Shown here: positions 15,301-26,689 of the stretch, one piece after another
Numbering within the stretch: the stretch's first letter is position 1
How the letters are laid out: the number at the start of each line of letters is the position of its first letter
NCBI GenBank assembly: GCA_025642065.1
Contig: JAODUP010000093.1
Span: forward strand, 802,001 to 866,000
Direction of reading: 5' to 3'
Length of the DNA stretch: 64,000 nucleotides
Origin: Paralvinella palmiformis
Lineage: Eukaryota > Annelida > Polychaeta > Terebellida > Alvinellidae
The notes under the pieces: model-generated
The model's database searches: none
What the model was told of the DNA's origin: nothing
Seen by the model: the letters and a program-made list of their open reading frames with translations, nothing else
Made by a program: the position numbers and the translations under genes

Positions 15301-18300
15301 TTCCTCATAACATACTAACACTGAATGGTACTCCATCAGGATAGCGATCCTGTAACTCTGATGGAAAATATCCATCCATGAAATCCTTCATGCAGATCTG
15401 TGTCATCTTGTCTGTATATGGGCGGAATGGGCCACTAAACATCACAAAACCATTTGCATAGAGCGTCAGAGGAACAGAATCTGGCATCTGGCAAAAAGAA
15501 ATGGTGCTATAATTAGTACCACATCAACCTTCTTAGTTGTACACTACATTAATCTGGATAATTGTTTGTGCAAGGAATAGCAAAAACTAATTACAACCTT
15601 CCAGGAAATGACAATTAAATATCTGCTCAACATCCATAGAAAAGGCACTACAGTTTTACTCACAAATATTTCAAATGTTAATTTTCCCTCATTAACATAT
15701 ATTTTGTAGGTCAGTCAACCAGAATTATGATATGTTTAACTGAATTCATGATAAGTAGATGACGAGTATTACAACAAACCTTTAAAAAAATTCATAATTT
15801 GCTAGTATACCTTTAATCTAGCACCATCAGTTGTGTGATGTATCTGTCCAACACCTTCTCCAGCCAATGCGTTCAGATCCTGAATGTTATGTATAATTAG
15901 GTCAAAATCTACCTGGAAGTCATTAGCCAGAGAGCTACCTGTAATTAGAATAAACTTAATGCAATTTGGATACATTATATCATATACATACTTTCAGGTT
16001 CCAAATAACCTAAGTTAAAATTTCCAAGCTTTTGCTATGATTTTACACTCAATATACAGAGTGCCGCAATTTCCTGCAAAAGTTGAGGAATTTAAAACTT
16101 GTGGACATCAGCTCTGAGGAATAACAAAGTGCTCACAGATAAGTGCTAAAAGAGCCACTATACTCTGTAGATGTCCAATATGACCTCAGTAAGCAATGGT
16201 TTGTTAGCAGCAGTGGCATGTAAAGAAGTAAAAGTACTTCATTACTCCACTAGAGTAGTTTTTTCAAGTAACTAGAAGTAATGAAGTAAGATTTCAACTA
16301 ACTACTTTTACTTGTAATGAAGTAGCTTTACTTGCTGTAATGCTACTTGTTAGTTCATTACTTTAAGTTACTTCACGATATTTTCCCTACTTTTTAGTAA
16401 TAAATTAAGTTGCCCGATGGCGCTCCATCCGGGGATATATTATTTTAATTGCCAGGTGGATCCATTTGGCAGTTGATTGATTGATGAGTGACCTCCAAAG
16501 GTAATGAAGTGAAGTCACAAACGAAACATCCTTCAGATATATGCCCACGCAGAGATTGGAACTCAGGTGGTAGTTATCTGTGGTCTAATGTGCTACCAAC
16601 TAGATCACAGAGGTGTCCATCCATTTGGCAGGTCAAGGGTTATTAACACTGTCCAATCACAAGCATATTCGCGTTCCAGATTCAGAGTGACCAGTTTGAA
16701 TTCTATAGTGATTATGGTGGATGTGAATGTGGAGAGCAAAGTAGAAAGCAGCGAAGGGGATATGGGTCTGGCACAACACCCGTGGCCATATATGTCAACG
16801 ATGTTTCAATTCTAGTCGAGAAAGGGCTTGAGGTTCATCAAGCGGTGCCTGACTGCAATGTATGAGGCAACACCAGATGACCAGGCATCAGACATCAGAC
16901 CATTCAGATGAAAATGATGACTTCTTTGTTAAAAAGTGCGACAATTCAACAGCTCTAATGCAGCTTGATGAGTATCTGCTGAATCCATCTACAGAGATGA
17001 TGACAGTCACTGCATTCTTCAAAACAAACACTCCACTGCCAGCTAGCGCTACATGGGAGCGCCTGTTCAGTGCAGCTGGGCATATCTTCACCCCAATGAG
17101 AGTTCGAATTGGCAACACCAACTTTTAGCTAAAGTTGAACAAGGGCTTTGTTCAGTGAACTCCAGGTGTCAGCACATGTACACATCTGTGAATTTTCTTA
17201 TCTCTTTATATATTTGTTTTAGTGTTACAACAAATTTTATCTGGTACTTTTACTTCAATTACTTTTAGAAAATAATTTTACTTTTTATTCAAGTAGATTT
17301 TTTAAAGTTTACTTTTAATTCCACTCAAACAGTTTTGAAGAGGCTTACTTCTACTCAAGTACAAAATAAAAGTAGTTCAATCAACCCTGTTTGTTAGTCT
17401 GTGGATTGGTTTATTTATTACCAATCCTTTGTTCTCTTTTTAAAAACTGCCTCCAATTTTAATGTCTGTGAATTAAGTTCCTTTGGTACTTGAGCCAGTT
17501 TGTTTTTATTTACTAAACTGAGATAACTCACACATTAATCACCGTGTCTGACCCTATCATTACTAACAACTAGGAGAGGTCAGAGGATGTTTGAACCCAA
17601 CTAAACCAAGTCCAACTGTTTTAATCATTGTTGCTATAGTTGACAAGAAATATAAAAAACAAATCTTATTAAACAGTAACATAAGTGTCTCTGTTACTAT
17701 CCTTGAATTGCAAGTCTAGAACCGAAAGTATTTCCACGCAACCTTCAATCATAGGATCTGTTAATTTTCTAAAGAATAACAATATCATGTCCTATAAACA
17801 ATAATCAGTTGTAGCTTATGCTACTTCATGCAGAACAAAATAAATGTGGAATCAAGATTAAATAATTAGAAATGTAATAGTATCCAATTAACCTGGTTTC
17901 CATAATTTCTGTACATCTCCATGTGTTAACATTCCTTCTTCTTCAGAATCTTCTTCTTCGTCAGAATCTAATAATGGGTCATCAGATTTTTCACCAACCC
18001 AGATCATTCCATAATCAGCCAGAAATGTCTGAAATTTATTTATTTTATTAAATTAATAAATACAAATATTTATAATTTGAGTACAACCATCCACTTAAAG
18101 ATTTAATATATATTTGGGTTATAATAAAGACATATTAATTTGTACATTGCTCCCATCTATGACAATCCAGTGCACTGTTTAATCCTTTTAAATGGAAAGC
18201 TATTTCATATCTGAGGGCCAGTTAGAGAGGCAAATTCATGACTGGAGCAACCATGATACCTGTTATGTTTTGAAGGCTACCATTAACCTTTCTGACAAAT

Positions 18301-18513
18301 ATTACTTGCCACATCAGGAAAAGGTAAAATAAAAGACTAAAAAGTGAAAAGGAGGTACCGGAGAGGGACAAGAACAATAATTCTGATAAATTATTTAGGG
18401 GTCTGATGTAAAGAGTAAAATGACTAATTATCAAGTTACTCATACATTTCAATCATTCTAATAACTGATAACTTATATTTGTTATAAGAGGAATGCAAAT
18501 TTTAGTGTTTAAT

Positions 18514-18571
<58 letters not shown>

Positions 18572-18852
18572 CACCAAAACATGTACATATCTATATATCT
18601 ATATATATAATATGTTAAATTGGAAATAACTAAATTTTAGTCATCAGTGGTGTGTTCCATGAAAATATAAGATTTCTATAAAGGAATTCTCTGGTTATTT
18701 CCATTCATAGGTAATAACATAAACAGAAAATAAAACTGACTGTCTATATTTACCTCCATCTCATGTATTTGTTGCTGTAAAAGAAGACATTTCTTCTCAA
18801 GTTGTTGTACTCTCCCTGGTTTAGTTGAATCTACAAAATAAAATAATTATAG

Positions 18853-18933
<81 letters not shown>

Positions 18934-21900
18934 TGAACAATACAAAAACTGTTGACAAATTTTTCTTTGTGGACAGTTCTTAGCAAATATTTAAACCACA
19001 CAGACTTCAATACAAACATGGAGCATGAATTGTAGACCTATAGGACACACTAGTACCATTTTTCTATTCAAGTTATAAGCAGATTTTTAGCATGTTTACA
19101 AGAATGTGTGACATAAACATTTATCCCTGATGTCCTCTCTAACTATAATAATTACTCTCATGTATGATGGTAGTTAAAATAACATCCACAGTTATTCAGA
19201 AAACATTTCTAGAATCTATTCATGACTCTTCTGATATAAAACAGCTATCAATGAATGGCGCAAGGTATTTTTATCAAATAAAGTGCTTGACTCAACTGGT
19301 GTGATTGTCTAAGTTGCTTCCAGAAGTTAGTGTCATAAAGATTCCCATTATTACAATGAGTCATTTTAAACTACTCTATCATTCTGAATAGTAAATTATG
19401 TGGCTGAACATAACAATTGTAACAATTAATGGGAGCACTTTGTTATTAGTGCACCCCTATAATTAATCCAAAGAATATATTATGTGGAAAAAACATTATC
19501 AGAAAATTGGATTCTATGCAAATTGTAAAGTATTTAATTACAAATAAAAATGTTTTTCATCAGGTAAAATACAAATACATTCTAATGTAAATGGATTTAA
19601 ATACAAATAATTTTAAAAGTATTTCAAATACAAATACTTTTCAAATATAATAAAAAAATTGTTATTTTTCCCATTTATTTCTTTTGATACACACATTTTA
19701 TAATACTATTTGTAAAAATCACATATAATACCTCTTATACCATCTTAAAACATACATGTTCATAAGAAACCAATAAATTAAGGGGTTACTAATTCCCACT
19801 TTATTAAGATCACAGAGAGATAACATTTACTTCCTGGTTGTAACCAGGCCAAATCATGTTGGTGACAAAATATTCAGCTATATACTTGAAACAATTTTAA
19901 AGAAGTAATTTAATGAATTTGAAAATGTATTTAAATATGAAATACTTTATGAAAGTATTTAAATACAAATACTTCTCATTTTGTAAAACTCAATTAAAAA
20001 TACTTTAAAAAGTGTTTAATTACTACTTTAAAATACAAATACATTTAACCTGTTACTAATGACTGATAAATGTGCTTATTAATTTAGATTCTCTTCTATC
20101 GAGACCTGTCCCCTAGTCTAGATCAGGATAGTATTATTTACAATACCAACTCTATCCAAAGCATTCTGTACCTGAAGAATAACTTACTGGGTATGTTAAA
20201 TACAAATAAATTGTAACAACAAAAACGTATTTACTTCATGTATTTGACAATAGTCAGATTATGCTGTTAACATCCTTATAGTTTCTATAGTTAATAAATA
20301 GTAATTAAAAGAATAGCGTATTAGTGATACAACTTAAATTGAAACAAGAAATTGAAAGTCACAGATTCATTTGCTACTATGATGATTCTTACTATTTACT
20401 ATCTGCTGACTTCATAACTATTAAAACAAAATGGGTTTATTCTGCTAACTGAAAAATAAAACACAACCGAATGTCACAGATTTGTCAATTGGTATATTGT
20501 GACCAATGAGTCACTATCATAATATTTGTATATCTTAGTCAGAGTACAGTGGTCAGCCTCCACAGAGAATATAAAGTCTGATAATATTGTCTGTACATCA
20601 GTTTTAGGGAGCCAAAGCAAACATCTGAGATATAAATTCTTTACTGTTGCTGTATTTAAAAGTACAGTTCACCTTCATTTCAAATGTTTAGTACTAATAT
20701 AAATAAACTCACACAAATTTTAACTGATGCCAAAATATGAACATGGTCAACCACATATTAAATAGCCCTATTCAAAGTGCTGATGATTCAGCTACAATTC
20801 AATCTGTGGCAAACACAGGCAAGAAGCTGCTGAAGACACTTAACACCATAAGCTGGTTATATGACTATGTTTATAACAATTTAAATAACTGTTACCCAAA
20901 CATACAATTTTGGAACATAAATGTATTTACAAATATTACAGGTCCAAAGAGCTTTATATGTTACTGAGCTTGCTAAAATAACTATATACCGAAATTGCTT
21001 AAGAATGTGGTTTTATATTCTTGAAGCAGAAATATTTACTGAGCTTCTAGATTTATGGAAATGAAGTGATATCTGTATCAGTTAGTATTAGTTAGTAGGT
21101 TGAGTACTGGAGTAAACAAAGACATGATGGTGACTAAGCCAGAGAACCTGTTATCTGATTTGATCTGGATTAAGCTGGCAACATGATCCTTGTGCCAGTT
21201 GACATGAGAGCACAATGACTTTTCTCCTTTCCACTATAAAATCTGGCTTTCGCGGATACTATATTAGTCACCCTGCAGTAATTTGGATTATTTCCTTACA
21301 TCTATGATATCAGGTATAGTTTATAATTATGATTGGGAAGTTATTGGTTAATATTATAAGCATTACACAGTTAAGCCATATTAACTGAGAGTGAACTGTT
21401 CCTTTAACATAAAGCATGAACTTAATTACCTAACATTATACACACTCATTAAACATACATGTTTACTTTGCATTCTAACTTATCTCATTTTACAAGTTAA
21501 TTAATTAAGTCTGACTTCCCACTGTGATACTTTATTTCTTAACATAATTATATGAATAGCATACATTATTTAGTTTGATAATCTGAAATGTTGGGCTCTT
21601 ATTCAAACATGGCCAATAATTAATCATACCCCCCCCCACACACACACACAATGTACTGATGCTGTGTTTCTAAATTCAGTTATGTGATAAAATCAAATTA
21701 ATTCAATTAATTCAAAACCTGATTGTTATCTTCAACCAATTCACTCAGGATTATGACAGGGTGATTTGTTGATTACATAATCCCAGCTTCATATCATATC
21801 TAGAAAAATATGGTGTTTATCTGATCGCATCAGAAATAAATGATGTTCAAACACATATAAGCTTTCACTGGTGTCTTTTCATACCAGAGGTTACTCAATA

Positions 21901-24900
21901 TTATGAAAGACAAACAGGAAAACTTCAGCTCAACTCAGAGCTATTTAAATTGTTAGCAATGGAAAAAAAGTAAATTACTACAAGATTAAATGCAGTAATA
22001 ATTATCACCAAGGATCATGCCAAGTAAAATCATAGAGTGAAAATTTACACACTCATCAAATGGGAAAAGATGTCTCCACTGATGCAATTTACTACTGAAG
22101 GTCAATAAACCATGGTATTAAATCTCAAACTCAAGATTACTGGTAAAAGTAGAGTTTGTCTGATGGTTACGTAAAATCAGCATAATTTAGCATTAAACAT
22201 TTTCTGCTTTAAGACCATTTTAATGTAGATGATATGCTAATTGTTAGTCAAAACAACCTACAATAGTAATGAGCCAGAGTGAAAGATGAAATATGCTTTA
22301 CATATGGCAAGGTTAGAATTTGAACCTGGAGGAAGAGGCTTGTGGGTAACTGCACTAACAGTTAGGGCATGGAGGTACCCCATTTAGCAGGAGAAGGTGA
22401 AACACTGATTATATTGGTGGTAATATAGGGATGGTGGGCATTGACAGTTATATTTATAGGTATTTAGAGTGGCCAGTAGTTAATGATTGAGGTCTTTAGT
22501 ACTACCTAAGAAACAGGGGGCTTGATGAGGTAGATTCCTGTTATAGCGAGATTTATTATGTTCGACAGATTTAAGTTAATGAAGTCTATAGTAAGGTATG
22601 TGTTCATACAATGTTTTGTTTGTTAAATGGCAAGCTAAGATATCAGTGTATCGAAATAGAGTAATAGTAACACCTCTTTTACACTGTATTTAGTAGAAGT
22701 GCCATAGTTCTGTTTGTAGTTAAACAATAATCACCCTGTGGTCAGTTCATGCTTCAGTGAATGCACGGACTAACCACATTTAGCTTCAAAATGTATTTAG
22801 TGTTCAAGTTAATATTATGAAGAGAAATATTGTTATCTGTTGTTTATATTACTATTAATTTGATTAATGATGTTTTCATGTGTTGTGGAATATGTATTTA
22901 GTTTAGTGTTTCTTTTATTTTGTAGTTAATCAGCACAATCCAGCATAAAAGGTGTTGCACTGATGTGATGATGGATTAAAATTTTGAACACATACAAATC
23001 TTGTCTATTACACTGATCAATGAGTCAATGTCAAATCACTATTAGAACTAAATAGACATCATATGATCTGCTCAATTTATATTACAGATAATCTGACTAG
23101 CGAGAAATCAGTAGCTATACTAGTAACTAGGATCACGATATTCAATGTAATAAGTGGGAAGATTATTAGTTCGTCTAGGCAACATTCTTACTTCATAGTA
23201 AAGTCAAAAATAATATAACGTTATTGATAATTAAGTCTTCAGTTTAATATAACTCATGGTGATTACTAATTTCCTCAACACACAACATAACAGTAATTAT
23301 GGTATGTTCATAAAGACCTCATATGAATATATAAAATACACAAAACACATGGCATAAATATAAATATATGTTGCAATCCCATTCCTTACCCATGAAACTT
23401 ACCTCTAGCTTTCTGTAGAATTCTTACTTTATCTTCAAGTATTCTGATCTTTTTATCCTGAAACATCATTGGATGAAATAATATTTTCTATGAAGATACC
23501 TAACAATTCAAATTTAGACATCTTCTAAGAAGATACCTAAATTTATGTCTAAAGTGAGAAACACAACAGCTGAATATTTCTTCAAATGAATGTAATTTAA
23601 AGTTTAAAAACAGCAATTCTGTCATAAACTAAAACATACATACTTTATGGCTGTTTTCTTTCATGTGATATTGTACTTTCTGTTCAAGCTGTGCCAGTCT
23701 TGCCATCATTAGTGACATCAGTCCCTGGTCTGATGTATCAGCTAAAATAAATAATTTATACGTAAATTTATACTTATATTGTTAACTTATAGACATAAAA
23801 AGAAAGATAGCTGAATCATTGTAGTAGCTACATCTTCTATGAGATCACTAATTAGCATATATTACTAAATTATGCCAATTAAACTATGGAGTCATTCATC
23901 TAACCTCCAATGTTTGCCTTCTCATTACTAAAAGATATTTCCAAGTAATGGGAGACAATGACAGAATTTCACATAAAGGCCAGTATATCTCAATTTATTT
24001 GGTTACTTAACAAATAATCTTGTAGTGAAATTTGGGCTTTAATATGCACAGCTTGAATATGAGATATAACAAATAACACAGACCAAAATCTTACACTTAC
24101 CAATTTACATACTGCCTACATTAATTGAATTTCTAAAAAGGGTTAAAATCATAAGAGAGTGGAGTGTCTTGCTATATAGTATAACTTTTATAGTACAACA
24201 TCAGTCTGTTATGCTTAAACTCCAAAAGGATGTGAATAACACCGACATATTTTATGTAAATAACACTGACATAAATTTATTACATACAACATTTTCCAAG
24301 TGACTAGATAGTTGATACTACAATATAATAATGGATGGGGAAATTAATATTTTTTTTACCTTATGTAAGTGTTTAATTTAGGTGATAAAAAGCAAGAAAA
24401 TGCAAATTTCATATAGAAGACTCTATTGTTTACAATGTGACATGGGGTACTGTCACTATTAATAGATCAAACATGCTGTCTTCAACATTGTATTGGTGTA
24501 TTATTTGTAAATAACTCCTTTAATCAGTCTCTACAGGATGTAAAGTAGCTAAACTGACTTCTTATATTCATTTGAACAGGCACACCATTAACTTCCTTAA
24601 TAATAATTATTGCTGGCTAAGATTAACACTGGTACTTTAAGATAAAAAAGTATAATTTAACTATTATTTCAGGATTGTTAATTTAATTTGATACAACTAA
24701 ACCAAAGCAAATATTCATGACTGCTAATTTCATCACTTAGAACTTACTGTCCTTTTTAACATATTTTTATCATAATATGAAATAAATACTTTATAATGGT
24801 ATTCATCTATAATAGTATAACAAGATTCATGCAGGTTATTATTCTTTATAAAATTACAATACAATACTACCATAGTACAATTACCATGATCTCGTGGTGA

Positions 24901-25746
24901 TGTACTATTGCTGCGATCCTGTACTGGATCTTGTATACGTGGTAAGTGAGGGTCTGGATGTAAATCTCTTAGTCTCTCAGCAGCAAGGTTGCCAGTGATT
25001 TCTTCAAGCAGCTTATTTTCATCACCTAGTTTTTGAAACCACCATCCATTAATAATAATGCCAGATTGTGTAGAACTTAAGTTAATTATTGCTTGTTACC
25101 TGATAGATAATAATAGCCACAGTAATCTAACTGATTAAAGCAGACAGAAGCAATACTAACACTTACTTGTGTATGATGTATTTCTATAAGGAATGTTTCT
25201 ACCTGCTGTAGATCTGTAATTAATGGACACTTACATCAACAAATCTTAGAAATTACAGAATTAAGTTATCATTTCTCATGGACAGTAAATAATTAATGAA
25301 ATTTTAGGTTACCATATATACTCACGTATAAGTATATTTTTTGGGTAGGGAAAGGGGAATACCCATAAGCACCTCGACTTATACGTGTGTCATATTTCAT
25401 ACCAGCTGAAGGAAAGATGTTTTGGGCCATGCTTGACACACAACACTATAGGATGACTCAAAACATCACTCCTTCAGCTGGTAGGAAATATGACGCACGT
25501 ATAAGTTGAGTTGCTTCTGAGAACTCGCTTTTCCCTCCCCCAAAAATGAGTATATACAATAAATTAAGTACTGCAAACTATTCAAGCAGAAAATCATATC
25601 TTCCACAATAATAGAAGTATTAACTAAAAGTAAAATTAGTAACCCAAATATAATATTATAAATGGAAACATCACTCACCCTAATGCATTATAAACAGGTA
25701 GAGGAGCTTTCTTGGCCTTTCTCAGATTATATAATGGATTACTCAT
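6988..25746 (-). CDS. UBXN11: UBX domain-containing protein 11 (Socius-like), 14 coding exons
   Basis: Exons, in order of translation: 25679-25746, 25167-25213, 24885-25025, 23644-23741, 23403-23457, 18754-18830, 17893-18028, 15811-15938, 15320-15487, 12388-12571, 11629-11732, 11300-11364, 9484-9624, 6988-7120. Together they make 1545 bases, all phases agree, giving 514 residues plus TAG; human UBXN11 is close to this length. The start fits the family: MSNPLYNLRKAKKAPLP resembles the human N-terminus. Residues 86-165 are coiled-coil-like. An acidic stretch (about 183-194) precedes the conserved WKPG motif. The SEP domain begins near residue 255 (LTLYANGFVMFSGPFRPY) and includes FPSEL and DGVPF. 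The UBX domain spans about 435-512. UBX domains usually bind p97/VCP; the human protein is reported to bind Rnd GTPases and influence actin. The order and identity are seen; function here is inferred from the family. Confidence 0.93.
7242..7280. repeat. (TA)n(CA)n microsatellite
   Basis: About ten TA units pass into ten CA units inside the last UBXN11 intron. Confidence 0.95.
7281..7690 (+). repeat. Repeat family C, copy 1
   Basis: The part around 7340-7420 closely matches 55186-55270, sharing GTTTGTAATTAGCCATGAAT and the flanking bases. Ends carry loosely inverted GGATAA/TTATCC strings, so a small DNA transposon is possible. No coding. Confidence 0.55.
9433..9470. repeat. (TA)n microsatellite
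   Basis: Uninterrupted TA dinucleotides about a dozen bases below the donor of UBXN11 exon 13. Confidence 0.95.
9484..9624 (-). CDS. UBXN11: UBXN11 exon 13, UBX domain first half
   Basis: Encodes LTTLRVKNEKGDHTYILKMK then DTIGDLKSYLDKQR, the first two strands and helix of the UBX fold (human LRIKSENGEQAFLL and DNTIGDVRALL). Confidence 0.95.
11300..11364 (-). CDS. UBXN11: UBXN11 exon 12
   Basis: Encodes GIQGPNKVTVVETVAVKDIQ, matching the human RIQEIVVETPTLAAE region. Donor GTATGT, acceptor TTACAG. Confidence 0.9.
11629..11732 (-). CDS. UBXN11: UBXN11 exon 11
   Basis: Encodes KLTVEQFLQRLPASVIKDGK followed by VIDVRSGVGNTLS, close to human MTAEKFLNRLPKFVIRQGE and VIDIRGPIRDTL. This FLxRLP block follows the SEP domain in the UBXN11 family. 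Confidence 0.95.
12273..12302. repeat. (GA)n microsatellite
   Basis: GA dinucleotides within an AG-rich block (12260-12330) just downstream of UBXN11 exon 10. Confidence 0.93.
12388..12571 (-). CDS. UBXN11: UBXN11 exon 10, end of SEP domain and linker
   Basis: Encodes VMDKRDIFFKDRL, then a basic, Asn/Ser-rich linker not conserved with human, and ends HLPG. Acceptor GCTACAG, donor GTAATA. Confidence 0.92.
14737..14790. repeat. Perfect 22-bp inverted repeat
   Basis: Arms at 14737-14758 and 14769-14790 are exact reverse complements with a 10-base spacer, in the UBXN11 intron between exons 9 and 10. As DNA or RNA this folds into a strong hairpin. Confidence 0.97.
15320..15487 (-). CDS. UBXN11: UBXN11 exon 9, SEP domain core
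   Basis: Encodes VPLTLYANGFVMFSGPFRPY and then MDGYFPSELQDRYPDGVPFS, the diagnostic core of the SEP domain. Phase 0 at both ends. The donor is GTTAGT: splicing there joins VPFS to VMDKRD, which fits the family better than the nearby GTATGT. Confidence 0.96.
15811..15938 (-). CDS. UBXN11: UBXN11 exon 8
   Basis: Encodes SLANDFQVDFDLIIHNIQDL and ends GARLK, matching human SLAPPEVDFDRLLASLQDL and GARLR. The intron before it contains the hAT element at 16208-17389. Confidence 0.94.
16200..17397 (+). mobile_element. hAT DNA transposon, internally decayed, with 8-bp TSD
   Basis: Identical 8-base target duplications TTTGTTAG flank the element at 16200-16207 and 17390-17397. Its ends begin CAG and end CTG, with short imperfect terminal repeats and subterminal AAGTA/TACTT-rich sequence at both sides. 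The plus strand near 16910-17130 encodes the C-terminal hAT dimerisation region: TVTAFFKTNTPLPASATWER, LFSAAGHIFTPMR, then RIGNTNF. The rest of the transposase is gone. It lies in the UBXN11 intron between exons 7 and 8, opposite in sense to the gene. A SINE sits inside it. Confidence 0.88.
16460..16631 (-). mobile_element. tRNA-derived SINE nested in the hAT element
   Basis: A 13-base target duplication (ATCCATTTGGCAG) at 16460-16472 and 16619-16631 brackets a 146-base insert. On the minus strand the insert has a tRNA-like head with an A-box-like CTAGTTGGTAGC and a B-box-like AGTTCCAATCT. The common body with ACCTTTGGAGGT follows, then a short (TCAA)n tail. It must be younger than the hAT insertion. 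Confidence 0.88.
17893..18028 (-). CDS. UBXN11: UBXN11 exon 7, acidic linker and WKPG
   Basis: Begins TFLADYGMIWVGE (human FLSDYGLQWVGE), then an acidic block DSDEEEDSEEEG, and ends KLWKPG (human FWKPG). The donor GTTAAT is weak, but the phase and protein join are convincing. Confidence 0.93.
18519..18567. repeat. (TA)n microsatellite
   Basis: Long TA tract in the intron between UBXN11 exons 6 and 7. Confidence 0.96.
18754..18830 (-). CDS. UBXN11: UBXN11 exon 6, coiled coil
   Basis: Encodes VQQLEKKCLLLQQQIHEME, matching the human ELETMCVQLQRQVREME segment. A 4.6-kb intron carrying a family B element separates it from exon 5. Confidence 0.92.
18856..18930. repeat. (TG)n microsatellite
   Basis: About 37 TG units just upstream (gene sense) of UBXN11 exon 6. 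Confidence 0.97.
19520..20056. mobile_element. AAATACAAATAC-rich MITE (hAT-like)
   Basis: The two halves are rich in inverted copies of AAATACAAATAC and GTATTTAAATAC, and the right end runs into AACCTGTTA. This is the composition of common non-autonomous hAT elements. No coding and no clear target duplication seen. Confidence 0.5.
20655..21407 (+). mobile_element. Repeat family B, copy 1 (TIR element)
   Basis: Left end TTTAAAAGTACAGTTCACCT and right end GAGTGAACTGTTCCTTTAA are imperfect inverted repeats of about 20 bases. The interior is similar to 62072-62600, sharing GGTCAACCACATATTAAATA and several other blocks. No transposase, so it is a non-autonomous DNA element. It lies in the UBXN11 intron between exons 5 and 6. 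Confidence 0.72.
22265..22400 (-). mobile_element. SINE head fragment
   Basis: On the minus strand it has a B-box-like AGGTTCAAATTC and an A-box-like region near 22360. The body matches the CATCTTTCA block of the other SINE copies. Partial and diverged. Confidence 0.5.
23403..23457 (-). CDS. UBXN11: UBXN11 exon 5, coiled coil
   Basis: Encodes DKKIRILEDKVRILQKAR, matching the human DQKIAALEDLVQTLR. Donor GTAAGT, acceptor TTTCAG. Confidence 0.92.
23644..23741 (-). CDS. UBXN11: UBXN11 exon 4, start of coiled coil
   Basis: Encodes GLMSLMMARLAQLEQKVQ, which aligns with the human ELMAFMTRKLWDLEQQVK region. Heptad-like hydrophobic spacing suggests a coiled coil. Ends in phase 0 at donor GTATGT. 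Confidence 0.9.
24885..25025 (-). CDS. UBXN11: UBXN11 exon 3
   Basis: Encodes DENKLLEEITGNLAAERL and a Pro/Asp/Ser-rich linker ending SPRDH. The linker is poorly conserved and probably disordered. Acceptor AAACTAG, donor GTAATT. Confidence 0.82.
25167..25213 (-). CDS. UBXN11: UBXN11 exon 2 (47 bases)
   Basis: This small exon encodes STAGRNIPYRNTSYT plus split codons. It is required by phase: joining the flanking exons directly puts a stop in frame, whereas this one restores it. Acceptor ATTACAG, donor GTAAGT. Confidence 0.8.
25310..25561. mobile_element. pogo/Tigger-type MITE with long TIRs
   Basis: Two arms of about 100 bases are inverted repeats: each starts TATATACTC, continues to ACTTATACGTG and ends CAGCTGAAGGA near the centre. 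The ends are flanked by TA, the target of pogo/Tigger elements. The end sequence, with the ATAAGT motif, resembles the termini of the Tigger relic at 61127-62010. It sits between UBXN11 exons 1 and 2. Confidence 0.75.
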
Positions 25747-25775
25747 TTTCCGTGTATATTAATCTGTGTTGTATT
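25679..25775 (-). CDS. UBXN11: UBXN11 exon with start codon
   Basis: Translation starts at 25746 (ATG) and the donor GTGAGT follows at 25678. A clean acceptor (TTTACAG) ends at 25776, so about 29 untranslated bases precede the ATG and at least one non-coding 5' exon must lie further up. It encodes the first 22 residues, rich in Lys and Arg, and ends in phase 2. Confidence 0.88.
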
Positions 25776-25969
25776 CTGTAAACAATAATAGCATAGTAAT
25801 TAGTATACAAAATACCTTGTTTGCAAATAAACACCCAATATACACTCATAATAACAATTATGTTATGAAAAAATAATATAGAATATTATATTATTCACCT
25901 ACATAATAAATAGACCATAAATTTAACTAACAACAGCAAAAATATTTTTACCAGGGTTTGAAAAAAATC

Positions 25970-26045
25970 ACTACTTACTATTTTTAAATCAGATTAAATT
26001 TTTTTAATCAGATTTTTTAAAATTTAAATCTACTTTTTTTCTTGT
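25970..26045. repeat. AAATCAGATT-rich short repeat
   Basis: Low-complexity stretch beginning CAGGGTTTGAAAAAAATC and built of ATCAGATT/AATCTGAT-like units, reminiscent of hAT MITE ends. Only one terminus is convincing. Confidence 0.35.
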
Positions 26046-26689
26046 GAAGTTGACAAGTGCATGTATCAATATAATATAGTGATAAAACACACAATACTGT
26101 GCACCAGAGTCAGGTTTTGTTTCTGGTATATATTCAGCATGAGATAACTATCACCAGTATATCTATGTGAATGCTCACCTTATAATTATATGCTTATCCT
26201 GGTTAAACATTAACTCAATGATCCCCCAAATGCATAGAAAATATGTGACATCAAATGCCAGATCCCCCTCAAATTCATCCAATTTACCACACTGAAGCAC
26301 TGTGTGGCTTCTATTGCCACATTCTATTGTGTTGATATCCCAAGATTATCCCAACTATAAATTTGGGAGAATTGTCACTGATCAGTATGACTTGTTAGAC
26401 TACATGGTGTAGAATTCTAATTGCAATTTAATTATAAATATATGTAAAAGATCAATACAATAACCATAAAAATCACATTAGTCAACAAAAAAATTTAAAA
26501 ATAAAAATGCATGAGTTTTGCAGTGATTTAAATAATGATTAGATCAAATGATGTAAATTAAACAACTCTGTTGCATAATGGTACATACAATTACAACATC
26601 CACACCTGAACAAAGTTAAAATACAACTGATTACACCACAGAACAAATCTAGATTATAATAGAATGATCAAGGTGAAATGCATTGCATC

